Below, piece after piece: positions 35,533 to 42,302 of a stretch of DNA of 64,000 nt. The stretch is from NCBI GenBank assembly GCA_020637445.1, contig JACJVZ010000002.1:310001-374000 (forward strand). The letters are read 5' to 3'. The stretch's first letter is position 1, and each line of letters opens with the position of its first letter. The position numbers and the translations under genes were made by a program. The notes beneath the pieces were generated by a model, which had not been told where the DNA came from, searched no databases, and saw only the letters and a program-made list of their open reading frames with translations. The DNA is from Calditrichota bacterium. Its GTDB lineage: Bacteria; Electryoneota; RPQS01.

Positions 35533-36257
35533 TCGAGCGCTTGCTTGAAATCCCAACGAAGTGCCATTCGCAGTGACGGCTCGATCACAGTGCCGCCTTG
35601 ATTGTACCTGAGGCCGAAATCGCTTCCATTTTCTTGAATGACCGTGTAGTTGACGCCGAGCTGCGCGGATGTCTCGAACGACAGGTTCTTCCAAAGCAAT
35701 ACGCGCCCACCGATTTCCGTTGCGCCGCCGAAGCTGTAGGCTGAGCGTTTCGAGCTTGTCCTGCTGCTTGTAGTGCGATATACGTCAAAGGATTCCGGGT
35801 CATACAACTCTGTTGTTTGGAAAGAGCTTTGTTGCCACTTCGTGCGGCCCGTCGCGAGTCCGAGTCCGATGAACCCCACTAATGGTTGGGGCTTACTTTG
35901 CATAAGCAGCCAGCGATGTCCAAGCACGAGCCGTTGATCGTGCCAGTGATCAACGGCAGAATAGGTCGTGTACACAGACGCGACGTCTTCAAAGTAGGCG
36001 CTCGATCTGGCGTCATGTTTCGCGCCTTCCGAATTGCTCCACGTGAAACGCGCGTACCATTCGTGACGCGCAGCGCGGACTCCGGCACTGAGGGTTCCAC
36101 CCACAGCCAAGAACGTGTTGTCATATTCCACAGGCTCGTGAGTTGTTATAGGATATTTGAAAACCGATACATTAGGCGCAAGGCCCACGGACACAAACGG
36201 CGTTGCGGCTTGAATCCAAGATGGAAGCAACGCGATAAGAATGAAAATGCGATACAT
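35529..36257 (-). CDS. outer-membrane beta-barrel protein
   Basis: The 242-residue protein begins with a signal peptide (MYRIFILIALLPSWIQA) and has alternating amphipathic strands (YARFTWSNSEGA, LVLGHRWLLMQS, SFGGATEIGGRVLLW, LRMALRWDF). The RWDF near the C-terminus is the terminal aromatic-ending strand usual in outer-membrane proteins; the five extra residues (KQALD) look like a later extension next to a dispersed repeat. No ligand is evident. Confidence 0.75.
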   Translation of the reverse strand: MYRIFILIALLPSWIQAATPFVSVGLAPNVSVFKYPITTHEPVEYDNTFLAVGGTLSAGVRAARHEWYARFTWSNSEGAKHDARSSAYFEDVASVYTTYSAVDHWHDQRLVLGHRWLLMQSKPQPLVGFIGLGLATGRTKWQQSSFQTTELYDPESFDVYRTTSSRTSSKRSAYSFGGATEIGGRVLLWKNLSFETSAQLGVNYTVIQENGSDFGLRYNQGGTVIEPSLRMALRWDFKQALD

Positions 36258-36332
36258 GATACGCTCCGTTAATAAGATTGATTCTGGTGGTATCGTTGTA
36301 TCAAGTGCTGCAGTTTGGCTCCTTTTGGTTTT

Positions 36333-36812
36333 CTACCTTTTCTTCGTTCGCAAATCTTTCTTGTGGAGCACGTAGGCTTTTAGATTAACCAAGAACTCCG
36401 TCCACCCTTCGCAGTTGGCAAAGGCATAGGACAAGCCGCTTTGACTCCAACCGGACTCGGTGATCTCTACGGTCACGAGTCCGTTTTTTTCTGTGAAGTC
36501 GAAACGAACCAGCGAGAGTTTGCTCCTTGTGCCGTACATCGGCCAATAAAACTCGAGGAATTTGCCCGGTGCATATCCAACAGGATAGATCGGAAACTCG
36601 CCGTGGCCCGCGAAAGTCCAGAACACGGTTTCGAATTTGTCGTTGAAGTCGCCCGAGACTTTGTCCACGAAGAACTTTTGCAAATGAGTCTTCTTTGTGG
36701 CAGCTTCCCAGATCTTTTTCATCGGCGCGCGGTAGCTCTGCGACACTGTGAAAGAAATCTTGCCTGTGGCGACGGAATAATTCACGTTCTTGGTTACGGC
36801 TTTCTTGGCCAC
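36333..36812 (-). CDS. SRPBCC (START-like) domain protein A
   Basis: The 159-residue protein has the START/AHSA1-like fold: FTVSQSYRAPMKKIWEAATK at the start, a central strand region and a C-terminal helix ending CEGWTEFLVNLKAYVLHKKDL. The same CEGWTEF...LKAY motif occurs in the gene at 38428. SRPBCC proteins bind hydrophobic ligands or act as co-chaperones; the role here is unknown. The sequence is complete and unfused. Confidence 0.85.
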   Translation of the reverse strand: MAKKAVTKNVNYSVATGKISFTVSQSYRAPMKKIWEAATKKTHLQKFFVDKVSGDFNDKFETVFWTFAGHGEFPIYPVGYAPGKFLEFYWPMYGTRSKLSLVRFDFTEKNGLVTVEITESGWSQSGLSYAFANCEGWTEFLVNLKAYVLHKKDLRTKKR

Positions 36813-36848
36813 AACTCTTCTCCCTGTATTTGCTCAGTTTGTAAATGC

Positions 36849-37367
36849 TCAGTCTTCGTCGTCATCGTCTTCGTCGTTGTGCTGAATCGCGGCGGGACTG
36901 CTGCCGGGTACCCAGCCGGGACGAATCTCAGGATGGTTGATCTTGCCGCCAAGTTCCGCGACGTTCATCAACAATATGATGATGCCGATCATGATCACGA
37001 CAGATCCCCACGAGAGCCACGCGGGTAAGATCGTGTGCTTGCGCGTGAACCACCATAGCGCGAGAATCAGAATACCAAACGGGATTATGATATTGCGCGC
37101 GGCTTCGGCGAGTTCTTCGTGCGGATGAATGAAGCCTTTAGTGTCGGGCAGCATGCGCACAAGATGTTCGGCCTCTTCACCGAACTTGAACGTAATGGCA
37201 GTGATCGCCGCCGTGGCCACGATAAACCACAGTGCGACTCGCTGCCAGCGCACGTCGTTCCAAATGGTCGCGAGACTCATCATCACAACACTGACCATGA
37301 AGAAAAGCGCGGGAGCGTGCACTAATATGACGTGCCAATGCGCGGCGTTTTGCGGAATTGGGATCAT
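36849..37367 (-). CDS. DUF2231-like membrane protein with acidic tail
   Basis: A 172-residue protein with four membrane segments; the first contains HWHVILVHAPALFFMVSVV and the last is followed by NVAELGGKINHPEIRPG, a pattern I associate with DUF2231 cytochrome-like proteins with buried histidines. The tail HNDEDDDDED is strongly acidic. It may bind haem or metal, but this is inference. The ATG at 37367 overlaps the TGA of the upstream TPR gene (ATGA). Confidence 0.7.
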   Translation of the reverse strand: MIPIPQNAAHWHVILVHAPALFFMVSVVMMSLATIWNDVRWQRVALWFIVATAAITAITFKFGEEAEHLVRMLPDTKGFIHPHEELAEAARNIIIPFGILILALWWFTRKHTILPAWLSWGSVVIMIGIIILLMNVAELGGKINHPEIRPGWVPGSSPAAIQHNDEDDDDED

Positions 37368-38254
37368 TGTTCTTTCCTTTTATAGGTTCCGTCGAATGAA
37401 ACGGTCCACTCTTCTGAAAGAGCGTTTTGCAATTCTATTAGTTGGCGGACGCTGCCGTCCGCGTTGGGCGTGAAGGTCATGCGCATGTGCTCGGGGACTT
37501 TGCCGTAGTCGTAGTTCGTGCCGGTGAAGCGCATCGCGCCGCCTTGCCACTCGCCTTCGTAGTAGGTGTAGTTGCCGGACGCGCCGTGCCAGATCTGATT
37601 CCACTTGCGCGTTTCGGGATTTACATAGTTGGTGCTCGTTCCCGTATTCCCACTGATCGATGTCCAGTTTTCACGCAGCAGGCAACCGTTTTGTTCTTTG
37701 GTGATGATGTTATCGCCGACCTTATTCCCACCGTTGGTCAGAAAGACATCCCACTCTCCAATCCAAAAATCAAATTGGCGGTAGAGCGTGTCGTAGTCGC
37801 AGGGTTTGGCGGACTTTTCGAGTTCTGAAAACAGCGCGGGCCAGCTTTCGCTCGCTCGCAGATTTTCGAGATCGGGATCTGCTTCAACCGCCGAGAACGG
37901 ATATCCCGCATCCAAACTCGCGCGCAGTTTCTCCGTCGCAAGTTCGAGCTTCCCCTGTTGCGACAGCGCGCACGCCAAATTGAAATTCGTGTAGGCGACG
38001 TTGAAGCCCAGCTCGTTTGCCCGGCTCAGGGCTTTCTCAGCCTCGGCGTATTCCCCCGATTTCAGTTCGGAAAAGCCCAACCGGTACCAAGTCCGCGCAT
38101 GATTCGGGTGCTTTTTGACGAATTTCTTAAACTCTTTGACAGCTTCGGTGTAATGTTGTACAAAATACAACGAATCCCCTCGGGCAGGTTCATCCGCCGC
38201 AAAGGACGGCAGCGCGGACAGCGCATATATAATAAGGAGAGCAACCCGAAACAT
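37364..38254 (-). CDS. periplasmic TPR protein with a C-terminal FDFWIGEWDV domain
   Basis: A 296-residue protein with a signal peptide (MFRVALLIIYALSALPSFA) and two to three TPR units (about 30-120: SLYFVQHYTEAVKEFKKF, FSELKSGEYAEAEKAL), followed from about 160 by FDFWIGEWDVFLTNGGNKVG and the GNYTYYEGEWQGGAM region, resembling the DUF1579 lipocalin-like domain. The fusion of TPR and this domain is unusual to me. Its stop overlaps the downstream membrane gene, so the two are coupled. Confidence 0.8.
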   Translation of the reverse strand: MFRVALLIIYALSALPSFAADEPARGDSLYFVQHYTEAVKEFKKFVKKHPNHARTWYRLGFSELKSGEYAEAEKALSRANELGFNVAYTNFNLACALSQQGKLELATEKLRASLDAGYPFSAVEADPDLENLRASESWPALFSELEKSAKPCDYDTLYRQFDFWIGEWDVFLTNGGNKVGDNIITKEQNGCLLRENWTSISGNTGTSTNYVNPETRKWNQIWHGASGNYTYYEGEWQGGAMRFTGTNYDYGKVPEHMRMTFTPNADGSVRQLIELQNALSEEWTVSFDGTYKRKEQ

Positions 38255-38272
38255 AAGCGTCCTTTCTCATAT

Positions 38273-38313
38273 TCCCCCCTGCTCGCGGGGGGGGGGGGGC
38301 AAGGGGGGGGGTG
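38273..38313. repeat. G-rich palindromic repeat, copy D, with long G homopolymers
   Basis: CCCCCC at the left is followed by a run of 13 G (38287-38299), CAA and a run of 9 G (38303-38311). It fits the palindrome family but the homopolymers may include assembly error. Confidence 0.6.
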
Positions 38314-38380
38314 AAACAGCCCCGCAACTCAGAATAGGTCAGAGGTATGAGGTAAGAGGTATGAACCCGGAGTAATCCCC

Positions 38381-38450
38381 GTTTCCTATTTCCTATTTCC
38401 TATTTCCTCTTTCCTCTTTCCTCTTTGCTATTTCCTCTTTGCTATTTTTC
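38381..38450. repeat. TTTCCTAT/TTTCCTC low-complexity tandem repeat
   Basis: Seven- to eight-base units of TTTCCTAT, TTTCCTCT and TTTGCTAT repeat imperfectly and form the Arg/Lys-rich C-terminus (RERKIAKRK) of the SRPBCC gene at 38428. A related AGGTATGAGGTAAGAGG stretch precedes at 38342 and recurs near 45893. Confidence 0.65.
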
Positions 38451-38913
38451 GCTCCCTCATCACATCCACGTTGAATTTCATGTACGCTTTCAAATACGTA
38501 TGAAACTCCGTCCACCCTTCGCACATCGTGAACGCGACTTTGAGATCTTTCTGTTTGTAGCCGTAGTCATGCACCCGGAAAATCGTTTCGCCCGGACCCT
38601 TCTTGACGAACTCAAACGTCATCGTCGTCATATATTTCGGCCCGTAGGCCGGCCCCACGAACACGATCTTCTCGAATTTCTTGTATTCGATCGGGTACAT
38701 ATCCATCGTCATATCGCCGAACTCTTTCCACCACCACCGCACCGGCGCGAGGTCCGGCCCCCACTCGCCGATCTGCTTGTCGACAAAATATTTCTTGAGG
38801 TGCTTTTCTTCAGTCACCGCTTCCCAAACTTTCTTGAGCGGCTGCTTAATAATGTGCGACGTAGTGTAGCCCAACTTAGAAGTGGACACAGGAAGCTTTT
38901 GGTTGTGTGGCAT
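38428..38913 (-). CDS. SRPBCC (START-like) domain protein B
   Basis: A 161-residue paralogue of the gene at 36333: TTSHIIKQPLKKVWEAVTEEK near the start, FGDMTMDMYPIEYKKF in the middle and CEGWTEFHTYLKAYMKF at the end. It is about as long as protein A and shares the same start and end motifs, with the loops diverged. The Lys/Arg-rich tail is encoded by low-complexity repeats. A ligand-binding or co-chaperone role is typical of the fold; the two copies flank the DUF2231-like/TPR pair. Confidence 0.85.
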   Translation of the reverse strand: MPHNQKLPVSTSKLGYTTSHIIKQPLKKVWEAVTEEKHLKKYFVDKQIGEWGPDLAPVRWWWKEFGDMTMDMYPIEYKKFEKIVFVGPAYGPKYMTTMTFEFVKKGPGETIFRVHDYGYKQKDLKVAFTMCEGWTEFHTYLKAYMKFNVDVMRERKIAKRK

Positions 38914-38931
38914 GTGTGGTGAAGGTTTGAT

Positions 38932-38957
38932 GTAGGGGTGGATGGCAATCCACCCGC
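38932..38957. repeat. REP-like palindrome copy 4
   Basis: GTAGGGGTGGATGGC and AATCCACCCGC, a C-to-T/G-to-A compensated variant of the REP (both arms changed together). It lies 45 bases downstream of the transposase gene end, between the genes. Confidence 0.85.
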
Positions 38958-39001
38958 TCCAGGCAATATCGATAATGTTTGACTTCTTACATGGTCGCGC
39001 G

Positions 39002-39631
39002 TCATTCTTCCCAGAAATCGCCGCGATGATCCGAATTGTTACTATCCAATTCCCAATTCATGGGATTATCAACGATGTATTGTCGCGCCAAACCCATTTC
39101 GTGTTCGTTGCGAATGATGCGATCAAAAAAGCCTCGCTGCCAGACACTATCACCTCGCGTTCCCCGCTGATCGTTGATGGATTTGGTTGACGCTCGCTTG
39201 AAGGCCGCAACGACTGTGCTCACAGGGACGGTTCGCGGATATGTTGACTCTGTTCTCGCGCCTAAGATTCTCGTGTCGCTTGGGGCGGGCGGATTGCCAT
39301 CCGCCCCTACAACTTTGGTTGCCTCCGGATGACCTTCCGCCCCACCATATTGATCGTTCGATATGTCGTTTAAGATAATAATGCCATGAATATGATTCGG
39401 CATAATTACAAATTTATCCAACTCAACCGATGCGCGAATCTCCCCCGACTTCTCCCACTCCCGCTTAACAATCTCGCCCAATTCGTTCAACACAACTTTG
39501 CTATCTACAATCGACCCAAACAAATTCTCCCGCCCCTCCGTGCAGATCGTCACAAAATAAGTCCCCGGCCACCGGTAATCATACCCCTCCAGCCGCAAAG
39601 AGTTCTTTCGTGTGTATCGCGTATTCGTCAT
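39002..39631 (-). CDS. REP-associated tyrosine transposase (RAYT, IS200-like)
   Basis: The 209-residue protein has the RAYT start (YTRKNSLRLEGYDYRWPGTYFVTIC), the HUH metal motif (VIMPNHIHGII, near residue 80) and the catalytic tyrosine with its usual context LARQYIVDNPMNW (near residue 187), so all key residues are present. RAYTs nick and join single-stranded REP palindromes and are held to maintain or spread them. A linker at about residues 94-117 is built from two REP copies translated in frame (GGAEGHPEA and VVGADGNPPAP). REP copies also lie just outside both ends. Confidence 0.92.
   Translation of the reverse strand: MTNTRYTRKNSLRLEGYDYRWPGTYFVTICTEGRENLFGSIVDSKVVLNELGEIVKREWEKSGEIRASVELDKFVIMPNHIHGIIILNDISNDQYGGAEGHPEATKVVGADGNPPAPSDTRILGARTESTYPRTVPVSTVVAAFKRASTKSINDQRGTRGDSVWQRGFFDRIIRNEHEMGLARQYIVDNPMNWELDSNNSDHRGDFWEE
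39285..39346. repeat. REP-like palindromes copies 5a and 5b inside the RAYT gene
   Basis: Copy 5a at 39285-39310 is a full REP, read on the minus strand as VGADGNPPA. Copy 5b at 39321-39346 (GCCTCCGGATGACC then TTCCGCCCCAC) is degenerate and reads GGAEGHPEA. Both are read in the same phase and keep the transposase frame open. Confidence 0.8.
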
Positions 39632-39655
39632 TTCAAATGGACATCAACTTCAAAT

Positions 39656-39681
39656 GTAGGGGCGGATGGCAATCCACCCGC
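39656..39681. repeat. REP-like palindrome copy 6
   Basis: GTAGGGGCGGATGGC and AATCCACCCGC lie 25 bases upstream of the RAYT start codon, in the leader of the transposase gene. Confidence 0.85.
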
Positions 39682-39760
39682 GTCGGACAAAATCAAAAAT
39701 GCTTTGCGATTCGATTCTATTGCCAATCAAAAGATCACACAACAGATGTCAATCCCAACT

Positions 39761-39848
39761 GTAGGGATAGATGAAATTCCACCTGCTTATGTTAACCCTA
39801 ACCATATTGCTCTCCCCTCTGATGTAGGGGCGGATGGCATCCGCCCGC
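39761..39848. repeat. REP-like palindromes copies 7 (degenerate) and 8
   Basis: Copy 7 (GTAGGGATAGATGAAATTCC, then ACCTGC, 39761-39786) is decayed on one arm; copy 8 (39824-39848, GTAGGGGCGGATGGC then ATCCGCCCGC) lacks one or two bases at the centre. With copy 6 they form a same-direction array upstream of the transposase gene. The gap 39632-39884 has no other content. Confidence 0.75.
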
Positions 39849-39884
39849 GCAAGAGTCCTACTTAAGGTGAAGGTTTAGGGACAA

Positions 39885-40619
39885 TCAGAAGTTTCTATCA
39901 CAAATCTCATTGATTGCATCAACAAGCCCATAATGAAGCATTCGGCCATCAACTCGACTTGAAAAATGATAATATGGTATTAACTTGAATTTTTCCCCGC
40001 TCATTTGATAGAAAACCCAACCGCGTCTAGTGCGATTTTCTGATGCAGTATCCTTTGAAAAGAGATTTCTTATGATACCGATACCTGTTCCACATGCTAC
40101 GACAATATCTGGATCATAAAGCCTAATCTGATCTGCAAGATATACCGCTGCTTCACGTGCATGTGTATTCAACTTAGTGTGATAGTCTCCGAGTTGTTCT
40201 CTTGGATTGGTTCCTTTGCCGGCTGTCTTCTTTATGTTTACTAGTGCGAAACCCTTAAACTTTTCCAAGCACCAATTAATGTCAGATGAATTTCGCACTA
40301 ACTCGTCCCAACTTAGCCCTTCTCCATGAATCGCTGATAACCACTTCGCAAGTATGCCGCGTTTCGTCCATTTTGAAAGATCTGCTTCTGCTTCACTTCC
40401 TCCTTTGCGAATTCTATCAAACAAGTCTCGAGTTTCACCCTTTGCTATCTCTCCATAGTTAGGGTCTTTAGCGAGAAAAACGACTCTTGGTTTTCGTTTA
40501 AAGAATTCTTCCGAGTTCACAACGCCGTCACGAATGAGATGCGGGTAGAGGCCTGGACGCTCTCTCATCATTCGTTCAAACAGCTCTTCTTGTTGTTTCA
40601 ATAAGTTCGTCTCGTCCAA
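39885..40619 (-). CDS. conserved protein, possibly uracil-DNA-glycosylase-like fold
   Basis: A 244-residue AT-rich gene. The product has KPRVVFLAKDPNYGEIAKG near residue 44 and FALVNIKKTAGKGTNPREQL near 123, then IRLYDPDIVVACGTGIGIIR near 170. A hydrophobic strand ending in xDPN followed by VNIKK and VVACG strands resembles the alpha/beta layout of the uracil-DNA-glycosylase superfamily, but catalytic residues cannot be matched with confidence. Its low G+C content compared with murQ next door suggests recent transfer. The function is unknown. Confidence 0.7.
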   Translation of the reverse strand: MDETNLLKQQEELFERMMRERPGLYPHLIRDGVVNSEEFFKRKPRVVFLAKDPNYGEIAKGETRDLFDRIRKGGSEAEADLSKWTKRGILAKWLSAIHGEGLSWDELVRNSSDINWCLEKFKGFALVNIKKTAGKGTNPREQLGDYHTKLNTHAREAAVYLADQIRLYDPDIVVACGTGIGIIRNLFSKDTASENRTRRGWVFYQMSGEKFKLIPYYHFSSRVDGRMLHYGLVDAINEICDRNF

Positions 40620-40636
40620 GAGATTCCTCCGCTGCC

Positions 40637-41566
40637 TTATGTGGCTACAATCTTTCCACCATTCTCTTCCAAAACTTCCCGCGCGTGATCCGATGTCAAA
40701 CCACGGAAGTGCATCACCAAAGCAGTTTTGAGTTCCCCCCCGGCCGTGCGCAAAAGTTCGTCAGCCCACTCATACTCACAGCCGGTCAGCTCCATCATAA
40801 TCCGCCGCGCCCGAGCCTGCAGCTTCTGACTCCCCATCCGCAAATCCACCATCAAATTCCCGTAACACTTCCCCATCCGAACCCACGAAGCAGTCGAGAT
40901 CATATTCAAAGCAAGCTTAGTCGCCGTCCCCGCCTTCAATCGAGTAGACCCCGTCAAAGCCTCCGGCCCCACCGGCAATTCAATGATCACATCCGCGACC
41001 TCGTTGAGTTTCTGCGACAGCGCATTGGGTCCAGCGTCCACGCTGGTGTTGCATATGAGGAGCGCCGTAAAGCATCCATGTGCCTTCGCGTGGCGTAAAC
41101 CACCCAAAACAAAGGGCGTACGCCGCGAAGCCGTGATCCCCACCACCACGTCCTCCTCATTTATGCAACACATTTCATAGTCGTGCAGCACTCCATCCGG
41201 ATTGTCCTCGGCTCCCTCCACGGCTCGCACCAGAGCATCATACCCCCCGGCAATAAACCCCTGCACCTGCCACGGATCCGTCCCGAAAGTCGGCGGACAT
41301 TCGGCAGCATCCAAAACTCCCAACCGACCCGAAGTCCCCGCTCCTATATAAAGGAGCCGACCACCCTTCGAGAGAGCTTCCACCACCCGGTCGACGACTT
41401 TCTCGATCTGCGGAATCGCGGCCGCGAGAATTTCCGGGACCTTCCGGTCTTCACGGTTCATGGCTTCCAAAATCTCTCGAGTTGACATCGTGTCGAGATT
41501 TTGCGTGTCCGGATTGCGGGCTTCAGTCGTGAGTCCCGCGAGTTCTTGAAAAACGGATTCTTTCAC
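40637..41566 (-). CDS. murQ: N-acetylmuramic acid 6-phosphate etherase
   Basis: The 309-residue protein has the MurQ signature: LLYIGAGTSGRLGVLDAAECP with the SIS phosphosugar loop, PPTFGTDPWQVQGFIAGG, PVGPEALTGSTRLKAGTATK and KCYGNLMVDL. It cleaves the lactyl ether of MurNAc-6-phosphate during peptidoglycan recycling. The ATG overlaps the rsmG TGA (ATGA). After ALLICN there are about nine more residues than usual before ADVII (TSVDAGPNALSQ region); the extra bases match a dispersed repeat at 41024-41052. No MurK or PTS partner is nearby. Confidence 0.95.
   Translation of the reverse strand: MKESVFQELAGLTTEARNPDTQNLDTMSTREILEAMNREDRKVPEILAAAIPQIEKVVDRVVEALSKGGRLLYIGAGTSGRLGVLDAAECPPTFGTDPWQVQGFIAGGYDALVRAVEGAEDNPDGVLHDYEMCCINEEDVVVGITASRRTPFVLGGLRHAKAHGCFTALLICNTSVDAGPNALSQKLNEVADVIIELPVGPEALTGSTRLKAGTATKLALNMISTASWVRMGKCYGNLMVDLRMGSQKLQARARRIMMELTGCEYEWADELLRTAGGELKTALVMHFRGLTSDHAREVLEENGGKIVAT
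41024..41052. repeat. CCAGCGTGGACGCTGG repeat inserted in murQ
   Basis: On the minus strand, CCAGCGTGGACGCTGGACC followed by CAATGCGC matches the 33-bp units at 13350-13416 nearly exactly. It is read in frame as TSVDAGPNAL. Confidence 0.7.
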
Positions 41567-42120
41567 TGTTCAATAATGAGTTTAATCAGCCGACTTCCAT
41601 CAGCTAAGTTGAGTTCTGTGAGTAACTTGAGGCCCAATTCCTCCGGCCAGGCTTCGTGTCGCCAATTCTGTCCTTTCCAAAACAGAAGACAACCTTCCCG
41701 AGCCAAAAGCGGACGGCACCATTTCACCAAAAGCGGAAGCTCCGTCACAGCTCGCGCCATGATGCAATCAAAGCGCTCACCTTGAAGGTCTTCAACTCTT
41801 TGATTGAGGATTGTAACTCGCTCAGAAAGCTCTGTTTCACGTGAAACACGTGTCAAAAAGGCTGCTTTTCTTGAGTTTGACTCAACTAAAGTATATGACA
41901 AATGAGGAGTTAAGATTGCCAAAGGAATCGCCGGAAACCCTCCGCCCGATCCAATGTCCAAAATTTTCCCGGTTTCCGGGAGCAGTTCAAGCCCCGCTAA
42001 GGACGGAGCTAAGTGGCGCTCTGAAAGCCGCGAGCGATCCGCCACAGAGACGAGGAGGATGCCGGCTTCAGCGACGCGCTTCAGATAGTGCTGAAGGTGT
42101 TGTTCTTGTGTAGGAGTCAA
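41563..42120 (-). CDS. rsmG: 16S rRNA (guanine-527-N7)-methyltransferase
   Basis: A 185-residue RsmG/GidB: RHLAPSLAGLELLP, the SAM site ILDIGSGGGFPAIPLAIL near residue 55, LVESNSRKAAFL and RVEDLQGERFDCIMARAV. It makes m7G527 in 16S rRNA. The start is a TTG at 42120, the only codon between the in-frame stop at 42130 and the family's normal N-terminus. It overlaps murQ by four bases and contains a perfect parS site. No parA/parB genes follow, unlike many genomes. Confidence 0.93.
   Translation of the reverse strand: MTPTQEQHLQHYLKRVAEAGILLVSVADRSRLSERHLAPSLAGLELLPETGKILDIGSGGGFPAIPLAILTPHLSYTLVESNSRKAAFLTRVSRETELSERVTILNQRVEDLQGERFDCIMARAVTELPLLVKWCRPLLAREGCLLFWKGQNWRHEAWPEELGLKLLTELNLADGSRLIKLIIEQ
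41833..41848. promoter_or_regulatory. parS site 1 (ParB binding)
   Basis: TGTTTCACGTGAAACA, a perfect 16-base match to the bacterial parS consensus, inside rsmG. Confidence 0.85.
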
Positions 42121-42129
42121 TCGAAACCG

Positions 42130-42259
42130 CTATTCACAGGTTGTTCACAGTCAGGTCGGAAGCGGCCTCATCCAATCCATACTTCTTGGAGTAGGAATTT
42201 ACGGAGTTTAGACGGAAATAGCGAGACCTATCCTGAGCAATTACACAAAGTTATCCACC
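42130..42259. promoter_or_regulatory. mnmG-rsmG intergenic region with DnaA-box-like sequences
   Basis: CTATTCACA (42130-42138), TTGTTCACA (42141-42149) and TTATCCACC (42251-42259) each match the TTWTNCACA DnaA box at eight of nine positions. The 180-base gap contains no gene. A chromosomal origin is a possibility only. Confidence 0.3.
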
Positions 42260-42271
42260 GAGAGATGTGGA

Positions 42272-42287
42272 TGTTTCACGTGAAACA
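42272..42287. promoter_or_regulatory. parS site 2 (ParB binding)
   Basis: A second perfect TGTTTCACGTGAAACA, 424 bases after site 1 and 15 bases past the mnmG stop. Paired perfect parS sites usually mark the origin-proximal part of a chromosome. Confidence 0.9.
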
Positions 42288-42302
42288 CTCAGAAACAAGA
42301 GC

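Noticed and set aside
39386..39865. Plus-strand ORF of 159 codons beside the RAYT gene
   Set aside because: It is formed from the antisense of RAYT and translated REP copies; nothing suggests it is expressed.
42130..42287. Firm call of oriC between mnmG and rsmG
   Set aside because: The three DnaA-like boxes each have a mismatch, there is no AT-rich unwinding stretch, and gene orientation does not switch here.
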